Source of the DNA: Deferrivibrio essentukiensis
Lineage (GTDB): Bacteria > Chrysiogenota > Deferribacteres > Deferribacterales > Deferrivibrionaceae
DNA: 64,000 nucleotides
Assembly (NCBI RefSeq): GCF_020480685.1
Contig: NZ_JAJAFU010000010.1
Span: 1 to 64,000 of the forward strand
Direction: 5' to 3'
The notes under the pieces were generated by a model. It was given only the letters and a program-made list of their open reading frames with translations. It was not told the origin of the DNA and searched no databases. Of this stretch, positions 18,624 through 25,785 are shown one piece after another; position 1 is the stretch's first letter; the number at the start of each line of letters is the position of its first letter. Both the position numbers and the translations under genes were made by a program.

Positions 18624-19405
18624 CTGTTTTTCGACCCTTTTATCAACTCTCTCTCTTTTTCAAAAATAAATTTTACGATTTCTTCCCTTATCTCTCTGTC
18701 AATGTTATCGTAATTTGCCCCATAAATAAAGCCTTTTGGTGTTTTTATTATGCTTACGATTTTGCATAAAACAGACAGCTTGATTTTATAATAAGATTCG
18801 GCGATTTCACCTTCAAGGTAAATTGTGTCATTTTCATTAAAAATCTCTTTTGAAAAAAAGCTTAGACCGCCGCCGCTGATATCAACTGCATTCACCGATA
18901 TTAGGTCTGTCGAGATTTCGTTATCTTTGAGCAGAGTAATAATATCATCAAGCTTGTTGTTCATTTCGAGTAAAAATTTAAGGACAAGCTGATTATTAAG
19001 ACTTTCATTTGGAATAACATTTTTTACCTTTTGGGCAAGAGAGCTTTTGGATGCGAATGTATTATTTTCAGATAGGATTACATACTTACGCTTTTCACCC
19101 GGTTCAACCTTTTTTATCTTAAATATACCTTTATAATCTATCCTGTTGTATTCTCTTTCGGAGTCAAAATCTACTTTTTTAAGCCCCTTTAATGTCAAGG
19201 TATTGTTGTCGAGCTTTACATTCTCAACTTCAAAGATATTGAGCTGATTGTTTTCAGAGAATGTTGCCCAAACTCTAATAAAATTTTCATCTATCTCTTT
19301 TGTTTTGATGTTAACAACAATTTCATTATTTCCAATTTTGATTATGTTGCCGTAATGAGTTTTGATATCATTTTCGTAAAGTGCTCTTATTTTTATTACT
19401 ATCAT
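18620..19405 (-). CDS. PilZ-domain protein, probable cyclic-di-GMP receptor
   Basis: A 261-aa soluble protein. An N-terminal YcgR-like beta domain (residues 1-80) leads into the PilZ signature: an Arg-containing SEREYNRIDY region near residue 85 and VDISGGGLSFFS near 173, the D/NxSxxG half. The two parts are separated by about 80 mostly helical residues, longer than in YcgR, so the domain may be a split or extended PilZ. Its place beside cheR suggests c-di-GMP control of motility. Binding is inferred; the RxxxR half is imperfect. Confidence 0.72.
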   Translation of the reverse strand: MIVIKIRALYENDIKTHYGNIIKIGNNEIVVNIKTKEIDENFIRVWATFSENNQLNIFEVENVKLDNNTLTLKGLKKVDFDSEREYNRIDYKGIFKIKKVEPGEKRKYVILSENNTFASKSSLAQKVKNVIPNESLNNQLVLKFLLEMNNKLDDIITLLKDNEISTDLISVNAVDISGGGLSFFSKEIFNENDTIYLEGEIAESYYKIKLSVLCKIVSIIKTPKGFIYGANYDNIDREIREEIVKFIFEKERELIKGSKNR

Positions 19406-19408
19406 AAG

Positions 19409-19645
19409 CTATCCTTTAAAGTCGATTATTTGTCCATGCTCCTCTTCGACAAATTTTTTTCTTTTGTAGTTTTTGTCTTTCTTGCCATCTTTATTTTTTT
19501 GCTTATAAGAATCTTTCTTTTCCTTTTTGTCTATGGTTTTTGTCTGAGCATGTTCGGTTTGGACTACAACCTCGTTTTCTTGTTTTAGTTTAACCCCAAC
19601 TTCATTGGTCAAAATCTGTTGTTTGTTGAAAACATTCTTGTCCAT
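19409..19645 (-). CDS. Small Lys-rich flagellar-operon protein; 5' end probably frameshifted
   Basis: From the first in-frame ATG the product is 78 aa, with a very basic C-terminal half (KKEKKDSYKQKNKDGKKDK). The same frame continues upstream to about 19713 and encodes a sensible N-terminus (GIGPIDLQHVVGKI, then VEKVQDV), but without a start codon. A well-placed AAGGAG and an ATG at 19716 exist, yet that ATG reads Met-Gly-stop. Inserting one base near 19710 joins ATG to the long frame. So the true protein is probably about 102 aa, and the lesion is either a sequencing error or a real mutation. The function is unknown. Confidence 0.5.
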   Translation of the reverse strand: MDKNVFNKQQILTNEVGVKLKQENEVVVQTEHAQTKTIDKKEKKDSYKQKNKDGKKDKNYKRKKFVEEEHGQIIDFKG

Positions 19646-19718
19646 TACATCCTGAACTTTTTCAACAATACTTATTTTACCAACAACATGTTGTAAATCA
19701 ATTGGGCCTATCCCATTT

Positions 19719-20552
19719 TTACTCCTTTATGTAAACAATTCCACCGCCAAAGTTTAACATTTTAAATTTGTCGGTAATTTTGTTTAATGTTTCTGAATGA
19801 CCTAAAAATAAAAATCCGTTTGGTGCAAGTGTACTGTAAAACATTTCCATAACCTTTTGCTTGGCAGGTATATCAAAATATATGAGCACATTCCTACAAA
19901 AAATAACATCCGCAGTGCCAACTCTTGATGAAGCCATCCTTTCTACAAGATTTGCTTTAAAAAAGGTTACCATACTCTTTATTTCGGGAGAAAGTTTGTA
20001 GATAAAGCCATCTTTCTCAAAATATTTATTGATTATGGCTGGTGGTACCCCTCTGAAAGAAACCGTCCGATATTCACCTTTTTTGGCAGTTTCAAGGACT
20101 TCAGTATTGATATCGGATGCAAAAATATCAACCCTTATTTTTCCAAGAAGCCCCGATTCTTTTAGTAAGATTGCAATAGAATATGGCTCCTCACCTGTTG
20201 ATGATGCTGCAGACCATATCTTAATACTTCTCTTTCCATTGGAAATAAGCTCAGGAATCACTTTATTTACAAGATAATCCATTTGCGGTCTTTCCCTAAG
20301 GAAATAGGTTTCATTAATTGTAACAAGGTTTAACAGGGTTATCATTTCCTGCATTTTTTTAATATCATACTTGAGATAGTAGATATAATCTTTGAATGAG
20401 TTAAAATTAAGCTCTTGTATCCTTCTTGAGAGTCTGTTTTCAAGAAGATATTTCTTTGTAGCGCTAAACGTAATTCCAGAGTGTTTGTAAATTATATCTG
20501 AAAGCTCGGCAAACTCATCATCTTTCAGTTTTATAGTGCCTGCCCCAATCAT
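19719..20552 (-). CDS. cheR: Chemotaxis protein methyltransferase CheR
   Basis: SAM-dependent methyltransferase of 277 aa that methylates glutamates of chemoreceptors. N-terminal helical CheR_N domain (residues 10-65), then LLTINETYFLRE-like TINETYFLRERPQMDYL, the SAM site IKIWSAASSTGEEPYSIAI, ADVIFCRNVLIYFD and a C-terminal LFLGHSET. All standard CheR motifs are present. It overlaps the STAS-HEAT gene by 4 nt. No methyl-accepting receptor is encoded in the window, so its targets lie elsewhere. Confidence 0.93.
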   Translation of the reverse strand: MIGAGTIKLKDDEFAELSDIIYKHSGITFSATKKYLLENRLSRRIQELNFNSFKDYIYYLKYDIKKMQEMITLLNLVTINETYFLRERPQMDYLVNKVIPELISNGKRSIKIWSAASSTGEEPYSIAILLKESGLLGKIRVDIFASDINTEVLETAKKGEYRTVSFRGVPPAIINKYFEKDGFIYKLSPEIKSMVTFFKANLVERMASSRVGTADVIFCRNVLIYFDIPAKQKVMEMFYSTLAPNGFLFLGHSETLNKITDKFKMLNFGGGIVYIKE

Positions 20553-21970
20553 AACTCACCAACCAACCCTGCAAGTTTATCTTTTACGTATCTGTTAGTT
20601 TCTTTCTCAAGAGCCTGTTTAAAGATATTTGCAGTTTCACTCAAAGATAAAGTTTCAAGTATTTCTGCAGCCTTAAACCTAACAATCCAGCTATCGTCTT
20701 TCAATAACATCTCTTTTGCTGCACTAATAGCCATCTCTTTGTTTAGAAGGTAGAGTGAGTTTAATGATTCTTTTCTTAAATCTTCATTCTCCTCTTCAAG
20801 AAGTTGGTATAAAAAATCGATTACATCTGCACCAATCTTGCCCAGAGCTTCTAAAATAGCCACCTTAACCCTTGTGGTTGAGCCAGGATACAGATGCATT
20901 AATTTATCGGCACATTTGAAATCTCTACAAATATTGCCAAGTGTTTTTATTGCAAAAAATGATACCATTTCATCTTTATCGTTGGTATATTCCATTATTT
21001 TATCAACTTTATCGGTGGCGTTGATTCTTGACAATGATGCTGCAGCAGATTCCCTTATCTCTTCTGATACATCTTTAAGCAAGTCTATTAAAATGTCTGC
21101 CACTTCAATTTTATTAAAAAATGAAAGACACTTGACCATTATGCTTTTTACAGCAGGATTTTTTTCTTTTTTGATGGCCTCTAACAGGTAACCAAATGAT
21201 TTGTCATCATTGATAAGTGACAGAGATTTAGCAGCAATTTTTCTAAGTCTTTCATCAGGACTTAGTAAAAGCTCTTTTAGCTTATCAGCATCATTATCAT
21301 CACTTAAAAGTGATATTGATGCAGCAGCAGCTTCTGCGACATCGATAAATTCACTTTTAAGATATTCATAAATCTTATCTTTCAAATCATCAAGCCCGAG
21401 CCATCCGGCGACCAAAATGGAGGCTTTTTGAACATTTGCGACCTCAAAGTTCATAAACTCAGGGATAAGTTTTTCCACAGCTTCTTCATGCACTTTTCCG
21501 AGTGTAATTAGTGCATACTCCAATATTACCGGGTCGTCAGTCTTTAGTGCTTCAAAAAGCTTATTCTTGAAATCTTCGTTATAGTTTTGTGCAATAAAAT
21601 CTGAAACTTCATCTGCAATCTCAGGATTGAAAAAAGATTCAATCAGTTCATCACTGCTATAAGATGAGTAATCTCTTTCTATTTGAAATTGAGATAAAAG
21701 GTTAGTTATTTCAAGTATTTGTAAAACACTTTCCATAACGTTTGTCAAAACTAGCCTGACATCATCTTTCATTAGAACTTTTTTAAAAGCAATAAGTTGA
21801 GCCAGGTCTTTACTTTGTATGTAGAAACAGTTTTTCAGGTCAAGGATAACTTCCTTAACAGGCTTATTTTCATTATAAATATTAGCTAAAGACTCAAAAT
21901 CTTTAGTATCAGGCTCTTGAGTCATTAAAATTTTTAGTTTACCTGACTCTTTTTTAAATGAAATATTCAT
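20549..21970 (-). CDS. STAS domain fused to HEAT repeats
   Basis: A 473-aa protein. Residues 1-95 read as a STAS domain (ILDLKNCFYIQSKDLAQLI in the position of the anti-sigma-factor-antagonist phosphorylation helix). From about 115 to the end there are roughly ten HEAT-type helical repeats, for example LKELLLSPDERLRKIAAKSL and LKDVSEEIRESAAASLSRI. Such a protein would dock onto partners rather than catalyse. It sits between cheR and a free STAS protein plus a SpoIIE phosphatase, suggesting a partner-switch scaffold linked to chemotaxis. The function is inferred from architecture and context. Confidence 0.75.
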   Translation of the reverse strand: MNISFKKESGKLKILMTQEPDTKDFESLANIYNENKPVKEVILDLKNCFYIQSKDLAQLIAFKKVLMKDDVRLVLTNVMESVLQILEITNLLSQFQIERDYSSYSSDELIESFFNPEIADEVSDFIAQNYNEDFKNKLFEALKTDDPVILEYALITLGKVHEEAVEKLIPEFMNFEVANVQKASILVAGWLGLDDLKDKIYEYLKSEFIDVAEAAAASISLLSDDNDADKLKELLLSPDERLRKIAAKSLSLINDDKSFGYLLEAIKKEKNPAVKSIMVKCLSFFNKIEVADILIDLLKDVSEEIRESAAASLSRINATDKVDKIMEYTNDKDEMVSFFAIKTLGNICRDFKCADKLMHLYPGSTTRVKVAILEALGKIGADVIDFLYQLLEEENEDLRKESLNSLYLLNKEMAISAAKEMLLKDDSWIVRFKAAEILETLSLSETANIFKQALEKETNRYVKDKLAGLVGEL

Positions 21971-21973
21971 TGT

Positions 21974-22294
21974 TTACCCCAATGCAGCAGACTCGCTATC
22001 GTGAATTTTAAAAACTTTATCAAGTCCAGTAAATGCGAACATATCCCTGATATCTTTTGACATTTCGCAAAGTGCAAGCTCTTTTTTATCTTTTCTGCTT
22101 TGTTTTAATAAATCGATAATTTCTCTTAATCCAGAGCTGTTCATATAGACGACCCCTTTAAAAGAGAGAGCAGCGAAATCTTTTGTTTTGAAAACTCCTA
22201 AAACCTTGTTTTTTAGTTCCAACCCAGATTGTGCATTGATTTCACCCTTCAAATAAACAACAGTTTTTCCATTCTTTTCTTGGATATCAAACAT
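21974..22294 (-). CDS. STAS-domain anti-sigma-factor antagonist
   Basis: A 106-aa single STAS domain. FKGVVYMNSSGLREIIDLL carries the conserved Ser of the SpoIIAA/RsbV phosphorylation site at about residue 54. It follows the SpoIIE-type phosphatase gene by 1 nt. The expected arrangement is that the phosphatase dephosphorylates this protein, which then binds a kinase/anti-sigma partner; no such HPK-type kinase is encoded in the window. Confidence 0.88.
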   Translation of the reverse strand: MFDIQEKNGKTVVYLKGEINAQSGLELKNKVLGVFKTKDFAALSFKGVVYMNSSGLREIIDLLKQSRKDKKELALCEMSKDIRDMFAFTGLDKVFKIHDSESAALG

Positions 22295-23866
22295 TTAATC
22301 CTCCTTTTTTATAACAAATATAGTAATATCATCATCGAAGGGTCTGCCTTCAGTGAATTCTTTTAAATCTTTCATTATATTATCTATTATAACACAGCAT
22401 TTTTCATTTTGAAACATAATTAACTTAGAAATTAATCTATCGTAGCCATATTGTTCACTTGATTTGTTCATAGCCTCTACCAGGCCGTCGGTGTACATAA
22501 AAAGGATATCACCGGTATCGATTTTGACATTCCCCTCTTCATACTCTACATCTTCAAATGTTCCCAAGAAGAGTCCGGATGCAGTAAGTCTTTTAACAGT
22601 CATTTCACTTTTATCAAAAAATAGTAATGGATTATGACCTGCACTGGCAAAATTGCACTCGGAGGTATTTGAGTTCATTACAAGGTAAAACATTGTAACA
22701 AAGTCAGTGGTATAAATATTATCACAAAGTATTTCATTAACCATAGCAAGGGCTTCGGAAGAGGAAATGACATCATAGGTGTATGATCTCATTATTGCTC
22801 TTGTGATTGCCATTATAACTGCCGCAGGTATTCCATGTCCTGATACATCAGCTACCGTAAACCCGTAATAGCCATTGCTCATTTTTATACAATCGTAATA
22901 GTCACCGCCAGCTTGCTCTGCAGGTGTATAGAATGCACCAAAGTCAAATCCTTCTATGTCAGGTAATTTTTCCGGTAAAAGACTTGTCTGTATTTCACCG
23001 ACTTGTCTTAATTCATCATCAATAAGTTTTTGAGCTTCCTGCAGTTTGGCATTCATTTTTAGTAAGTCTTCATTAAGGATTTTCATCTGATGTTGTTTCT
23101 CTTTTAAATCAATTTGCTGCTTTTTAATCTCATCAAGCAAATATATCTCTTTTGTGGTATCTCTTACACTCTCTACAACATATTCATCAAAAAGGTTAAA
23201 ATTTACTGTTAAATGCTTATCTTTAATTTTTCTTGCAGACTTAACTGTTTTTTTATCTTTGAAAGGGCATTCGGGGCATTGGTTATTAAAACCGTAAATA
23301 TTATAACATTTTTCAATATTTTTATCTTTATATTTAGTTAATGTTTTAATTTTATAATTGCTTGTGATTACGTTAAAATTATTGTCAATAACCATCAATC
23401 CTTCTTCAGTGCTGTTAAGAATCTTTTCAAGAAATATTCGCTTCTTTTCGGTTTCCCTTTTTTGAAGGTTTAGCATCACATTTTTTGCTTTGAGCTCTTT
23501 AAGGTGATGATTTAATTTATCCATCATTTTTTTGTTTTCAGTTATGTCATTTAAAATTTCTATATAGCTATTCGTGGTAGTTTTACTAAATTGAGCAGAA
23601 TATATTTTTCTGAATCCTCTATGTGTCAATACATCGTGAGTAATCATTTTAGGAAGTTTATTGTCAATCAAATCTTTAAGTTGGCAATTTTCGCATGGGT
23701 TTGTTAGACCGAAAAGGGTAGAGTAACATTTTTTCCCTAATAACTGCTCTGAAGTTTTTCCAGTGAGCGATTTTACAGGATAGTTTGCGTATTGTATTTT
23801 ATAGTTACTGTCAATTTCTATAACTATATTTTCAATAAAATTGAGTATCTCTCTACAACTATCCAT
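22295..23866 (-). CDS. PAS-PAS-SpoIIE (PP2C-type) serine phosphatase
   Basis: A 523-aa soluble signalling phosphatase. Two PAS domains (about 5-110 and 145-245) each end in a Cys pair motif (NPCENC and NQCPEC), then a coiled coil (245-300) and a SpoIIE/RsbU PP2C domain with GGDYYDCIKM and VADVSGHGIPAAVIMA providing the metal-binding Asp residues, and DDDITIFVIK near the end. The likely substrate is the phosphorylated STAS protein encoded just downstream. The Cys pairs in both PAS domains suggest redox or metal sensing, which is inference. Confidence 0.88.
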   Translation of the reverse strand: MDSCREILNFIENIVIEIDSNYKIQYANYPVKSLTGKTSEQLLGKKCYSTLFGLTNPCENCQLKDLIDNKLPKMITHDVLTHRGFRKIYSAQFSKTTTNSYIEILNDITENKKMMDKLNHHLKELKAKNVMLNLQKRETEKKRIFLEKILNSTEEGLMVIDNNFNVITSNYKIKTLTKYKDKNIEKCYNIYGFNNQCPECPFKDKKTVKSARKIKDKHLTVNFNLFDEYVVESVRDTTKEIYLLDEIKKQQIDLKEKQHQMKILNEDLLKMNAKLQEAQKLIDDELRQVGEIQTSLLPEKLPDIEGFDFGAFYTPAEQAGGDYYDCIKMSNGYYGFTVADVSGHGIPAAVIMAITRAIMRSYTYDVISSSEALAMVNEILCDNIYTTDFVTMFYLVMNSNTSECNFASAGHNPLLFFDKSEMTVKRLTASGLFLGTFEDVEYEEGNVKIDTGDILFMYTDGLVEAMNKSSEQYGYDRLISKLIMFQNEKCCVIIDNIMKDLKEFTEGRPFDDDITIFVIKKED

Positions 23867-23869
23867 TTT

Positions 23870-24838
23870 TCACCTTATGTTAAAGTATATTATAGCAGCA
23901 ACCAGGATAATGATAATAGAAATAGCTATTAGTTTTGTTGAGCTTATATAAGTATTTTTTATCTGTCTTTTTTTATAATTATCTACAATTTCATCTATTT
24001 GTTTTAAATTATCAAGATTTGTTATCAGATTATTTTTATATTTTTCTACATCCTCTTCCGCTTCATATTCTGCCAAAGCACCAATATAAAGTATACAATT
24101 TTTGAGGGTATCAAAAAGAATCTCTTTTGCTTGGTCGACTTCAGGGGGAAGCTGAACAGACGAAATCTTAACAAGCTCCGGCAAAAGTGCATATTGAAGT
24201 TTTTTCAATTTATCCCTTTCTTCTACTGAGATTTTGTTAATATCTTCGATAGAATCCAGGGTTTTTAGTGTTTGTTCTACTTTAATCAGCGTTTTATTAG
24301 CATAAGAGGAGATATGTTCCAATTTTAAAACAATATGTTTTATTTCCTGTTTATGTGATTCCAGATAATTTTTAATTAATATAAATCCGCTCGGGACTTT
24401 TACCTTTTTTCTTTTTACCCTGGTTTCTTTGTTTTCCGATTTTGTCTTAATTACGCTGACAGTCTCTATAATTTCAGATGGAGTAAATATAAAATGATTT
24501 TTTCCGTCCAGGATATCAAGATTATCTTCCGATATACCACCATTTGTGAAGAAAAAAAGCTTTGTCAGATTTTCATCGTTCATTGCTCTTAAGACTTCTA
24601 TTGGTACATCTTTGGAAATATCTGAGCCTGAATTGGTTATCTCTATCCACACCAGAGCTTTGTCGGATTCATTTTTTTTGGACAGCCAGAGCTCAACCCT
24701 TCTTTTTTCAGGTAATTCTTTTATATTTCTATGAAAAATAAAATTAAAGTCATCCATAATGGATGCAGCAAGCTCATAAAAGTCAGATATTCCGATATTA
24801 TAAAATTTTTCAAAATCCAAGGTTTCATTTGTATTCAT
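23870..24838 (-). CDS. Tail-anchored membrane protein with a nuclease-fold-like N-terminal domain
   Basis: I do not recognise this family. With the ATG at 24838 (GGTGG upstream, overlapping the preceding stop by 14 nt) the product is about 322 aa. Residues about 20-130 resemble a restriction-endonuclase/Mrr-like fold (RRVELWLSKKNESDKALVWI, then FFFTNGGISEDNLDIL), but the catalytic QxK is replaced by EIT, so it may be inactive. A helical region follows (165-290), and the last 20 residues are a single membrane helix ending in NIR, typical of a tail anchor. An in-frame start at 24907 would overlap its neighbour by 83 nt and is less likely. It lies directly before the SpoIIE phosphatase. Confidence 0.5.
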   Translation of the reverse strand: MNTNETLDFEKFYNIGISDFYELAASIMDDFNFIFHRNIKELPEKRRVELWLSKKNESDKALVWIEITNSGSDISKDVPIEVLRAMNDENLTKLFFFTNGGISEDNLDILDGKNHFIFTPSEIIETVSVIKTKSENKETRVKRKKVKVPSGFILIKNYLESHKQEIKHIVLKLEHISSYANKTLIKVEQTLKTLDSIEDINKISVEERDKLKKLQYALLPELVKISSVQLPPEVDQAKEILFDTLKNCILYIGALAEYEAEEDVEKYKNNLITNLDNLKQIDEIVDNYKKRQIKNTYISSTKLIAISIIIILVAAIIYFNIR

Positions 24839-25538
24839 AAATTTCCACCCGTCTGTTAACAGGACTTCCATTAAATGTGTTGTCTTTTTTTGGATAAAAT
24901 TCTCCAAAACCCGCTATTTTCAGGTTTTCATCTTTGAGCCCTTTTTTTTCAATTAAATATTTTTTCACTTCAAGAGCACGTAGTATAGACAGCTCATAAT
25001 TTGTTTTAAAATAATCATTTGGTTTTACAGGAAGACTGTCCGTATAGCCGTAAATGAGATAAATCTTGTTATTTGAAAAAGTTAAATTATCAAATTTTGA
25101 AAAATCAGTGTTGTATTTTCCTGATTCAAAGTAAATGTCAGCGACAAAATTTATGTTTTTAAAGTTAGTGTTAAAATTTTGTGACATGTTGTGAGAAGTA
25201 GCATCCTCAGTGCCTTGAAGCATGCTATTGCTGTTATCGATGTTGTTAGTGTTATTTTTTGATTCCTCATTGAGCGCAGGCGGGTTAAACTTTTTTACAT
25301 TTAAGATTTTCCACCCATTTAGAGAAAGGTGCTCTTTTGCCTCATCTTCGGTATACGCCCATACATGAAAAGTTGTCTTAACCCCTTTAGGTGCTTTTTC
25401 CACATAAACTTCATATATATTTTTCTTGTTTTGCGCCAGACTATCTCCACCAAATATAAGGAGCAGGATTGTTATTAATAGGATACTTTTTTGGTAACAA
25501 TTCTTTTTTATTGTATTTATCAAGGTTAAAATCCTCAA
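24825..25538 (-). CDS. Exported OmpA-like C-terminal domain protein
   Basis: A 237-aa protein with an N-terminal hydrophobic signal (ILLITILLLIFGGDSLAQ). Residues about 40-80 form a small domain (FHVWAYTEDEAKEHLSLNGW). A low-complexity Asn/Ser linker follows, then a C-terminal OmpA/MotB-like peptidoglycan-binding domain (LIYGYTDSLPV, SILRALEVKKYLIE, NRRVEIYEY). The usual Asp and Arg contacts to peptidoglycan are recognisable. The start may be a TTG at 25523 rather than the ATG at 25538. Its place in the chemotaxis operon suggests a motor- or envelope-associated role, but it lacks a MotB transmembrane plug and no motA is present. Confidence 0.72.
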   Translation of the reverse strand: MRILTLINTIKKNCYQKSILLITILLLIFGGDSLAQNKKNIYEVYVEKAPKGVKTTFHVWAYTEDEAKEHLSLNGWKILNVKKFNPPALNEESKNNTNNIDNSNSMLQGTEDATSHNMSQNFNTNFKNINFVADIYFESGKYNTDFSKFDNLTFSNNKIYLIYGYTDSLPVKPNDYFKTNYELSILRALEVKKYLIEKKGLKDENLKIAGFGEFYPKKDNTFNGSPVNRRVEIYEYK

Positions 25539-25785
25539 CAGCCCTTTTTATATTATTATCGGCATAAATTTTTACTACTTTAAGGTTTACAATGACATCC
25601 TTCCCCCCGTTTAGATATAAAAATGTCACAGGGTCTTTAATGGATGATGTCAAAAACCTCCTGCTATCAGTTGCAACCTCATACACATACACATAAGCGT
25701 AAGTGTGTTTACAAAATAAACATATAAGCAAAAAACTAAACGTTAGTCTTTTGCACAAGGCTGTTAATCTTAGCAACCATTTCAT
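25441..25785 (-). CDS. Small exported protein overlapping both neighbours
   Basis: A 114-aa unrecognised protein with a plausible signal peptide (LTFSFLLICLFCKHTYA) and a short beta-rich mature part (VYVYEVATDSRRFLTS, VTFLYLNGGKDVIVNLK). As drawn it overlaps the end of cheA by 50 nt and the start of the OmpA-like gene by up to 98 nt in different frames. A TTG start after the tenth codon would reduce the cheA overlap. The hydrophobic signal and clean C-terminus make it likely real; its neighbour suggests the two exported proteins act together. Confidence 0.55.
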   Translation of the reverse strand: MKWLLRLTALCKRLTFSFLLICLFCKHTYAYVYVYEVATDSRRFLTSSIKDPVTFLYLNGGKDVIVNLKVVKIYADNNIKRAVEDFNLDKYNKKELLPKKYPINNNPAPYIWWR

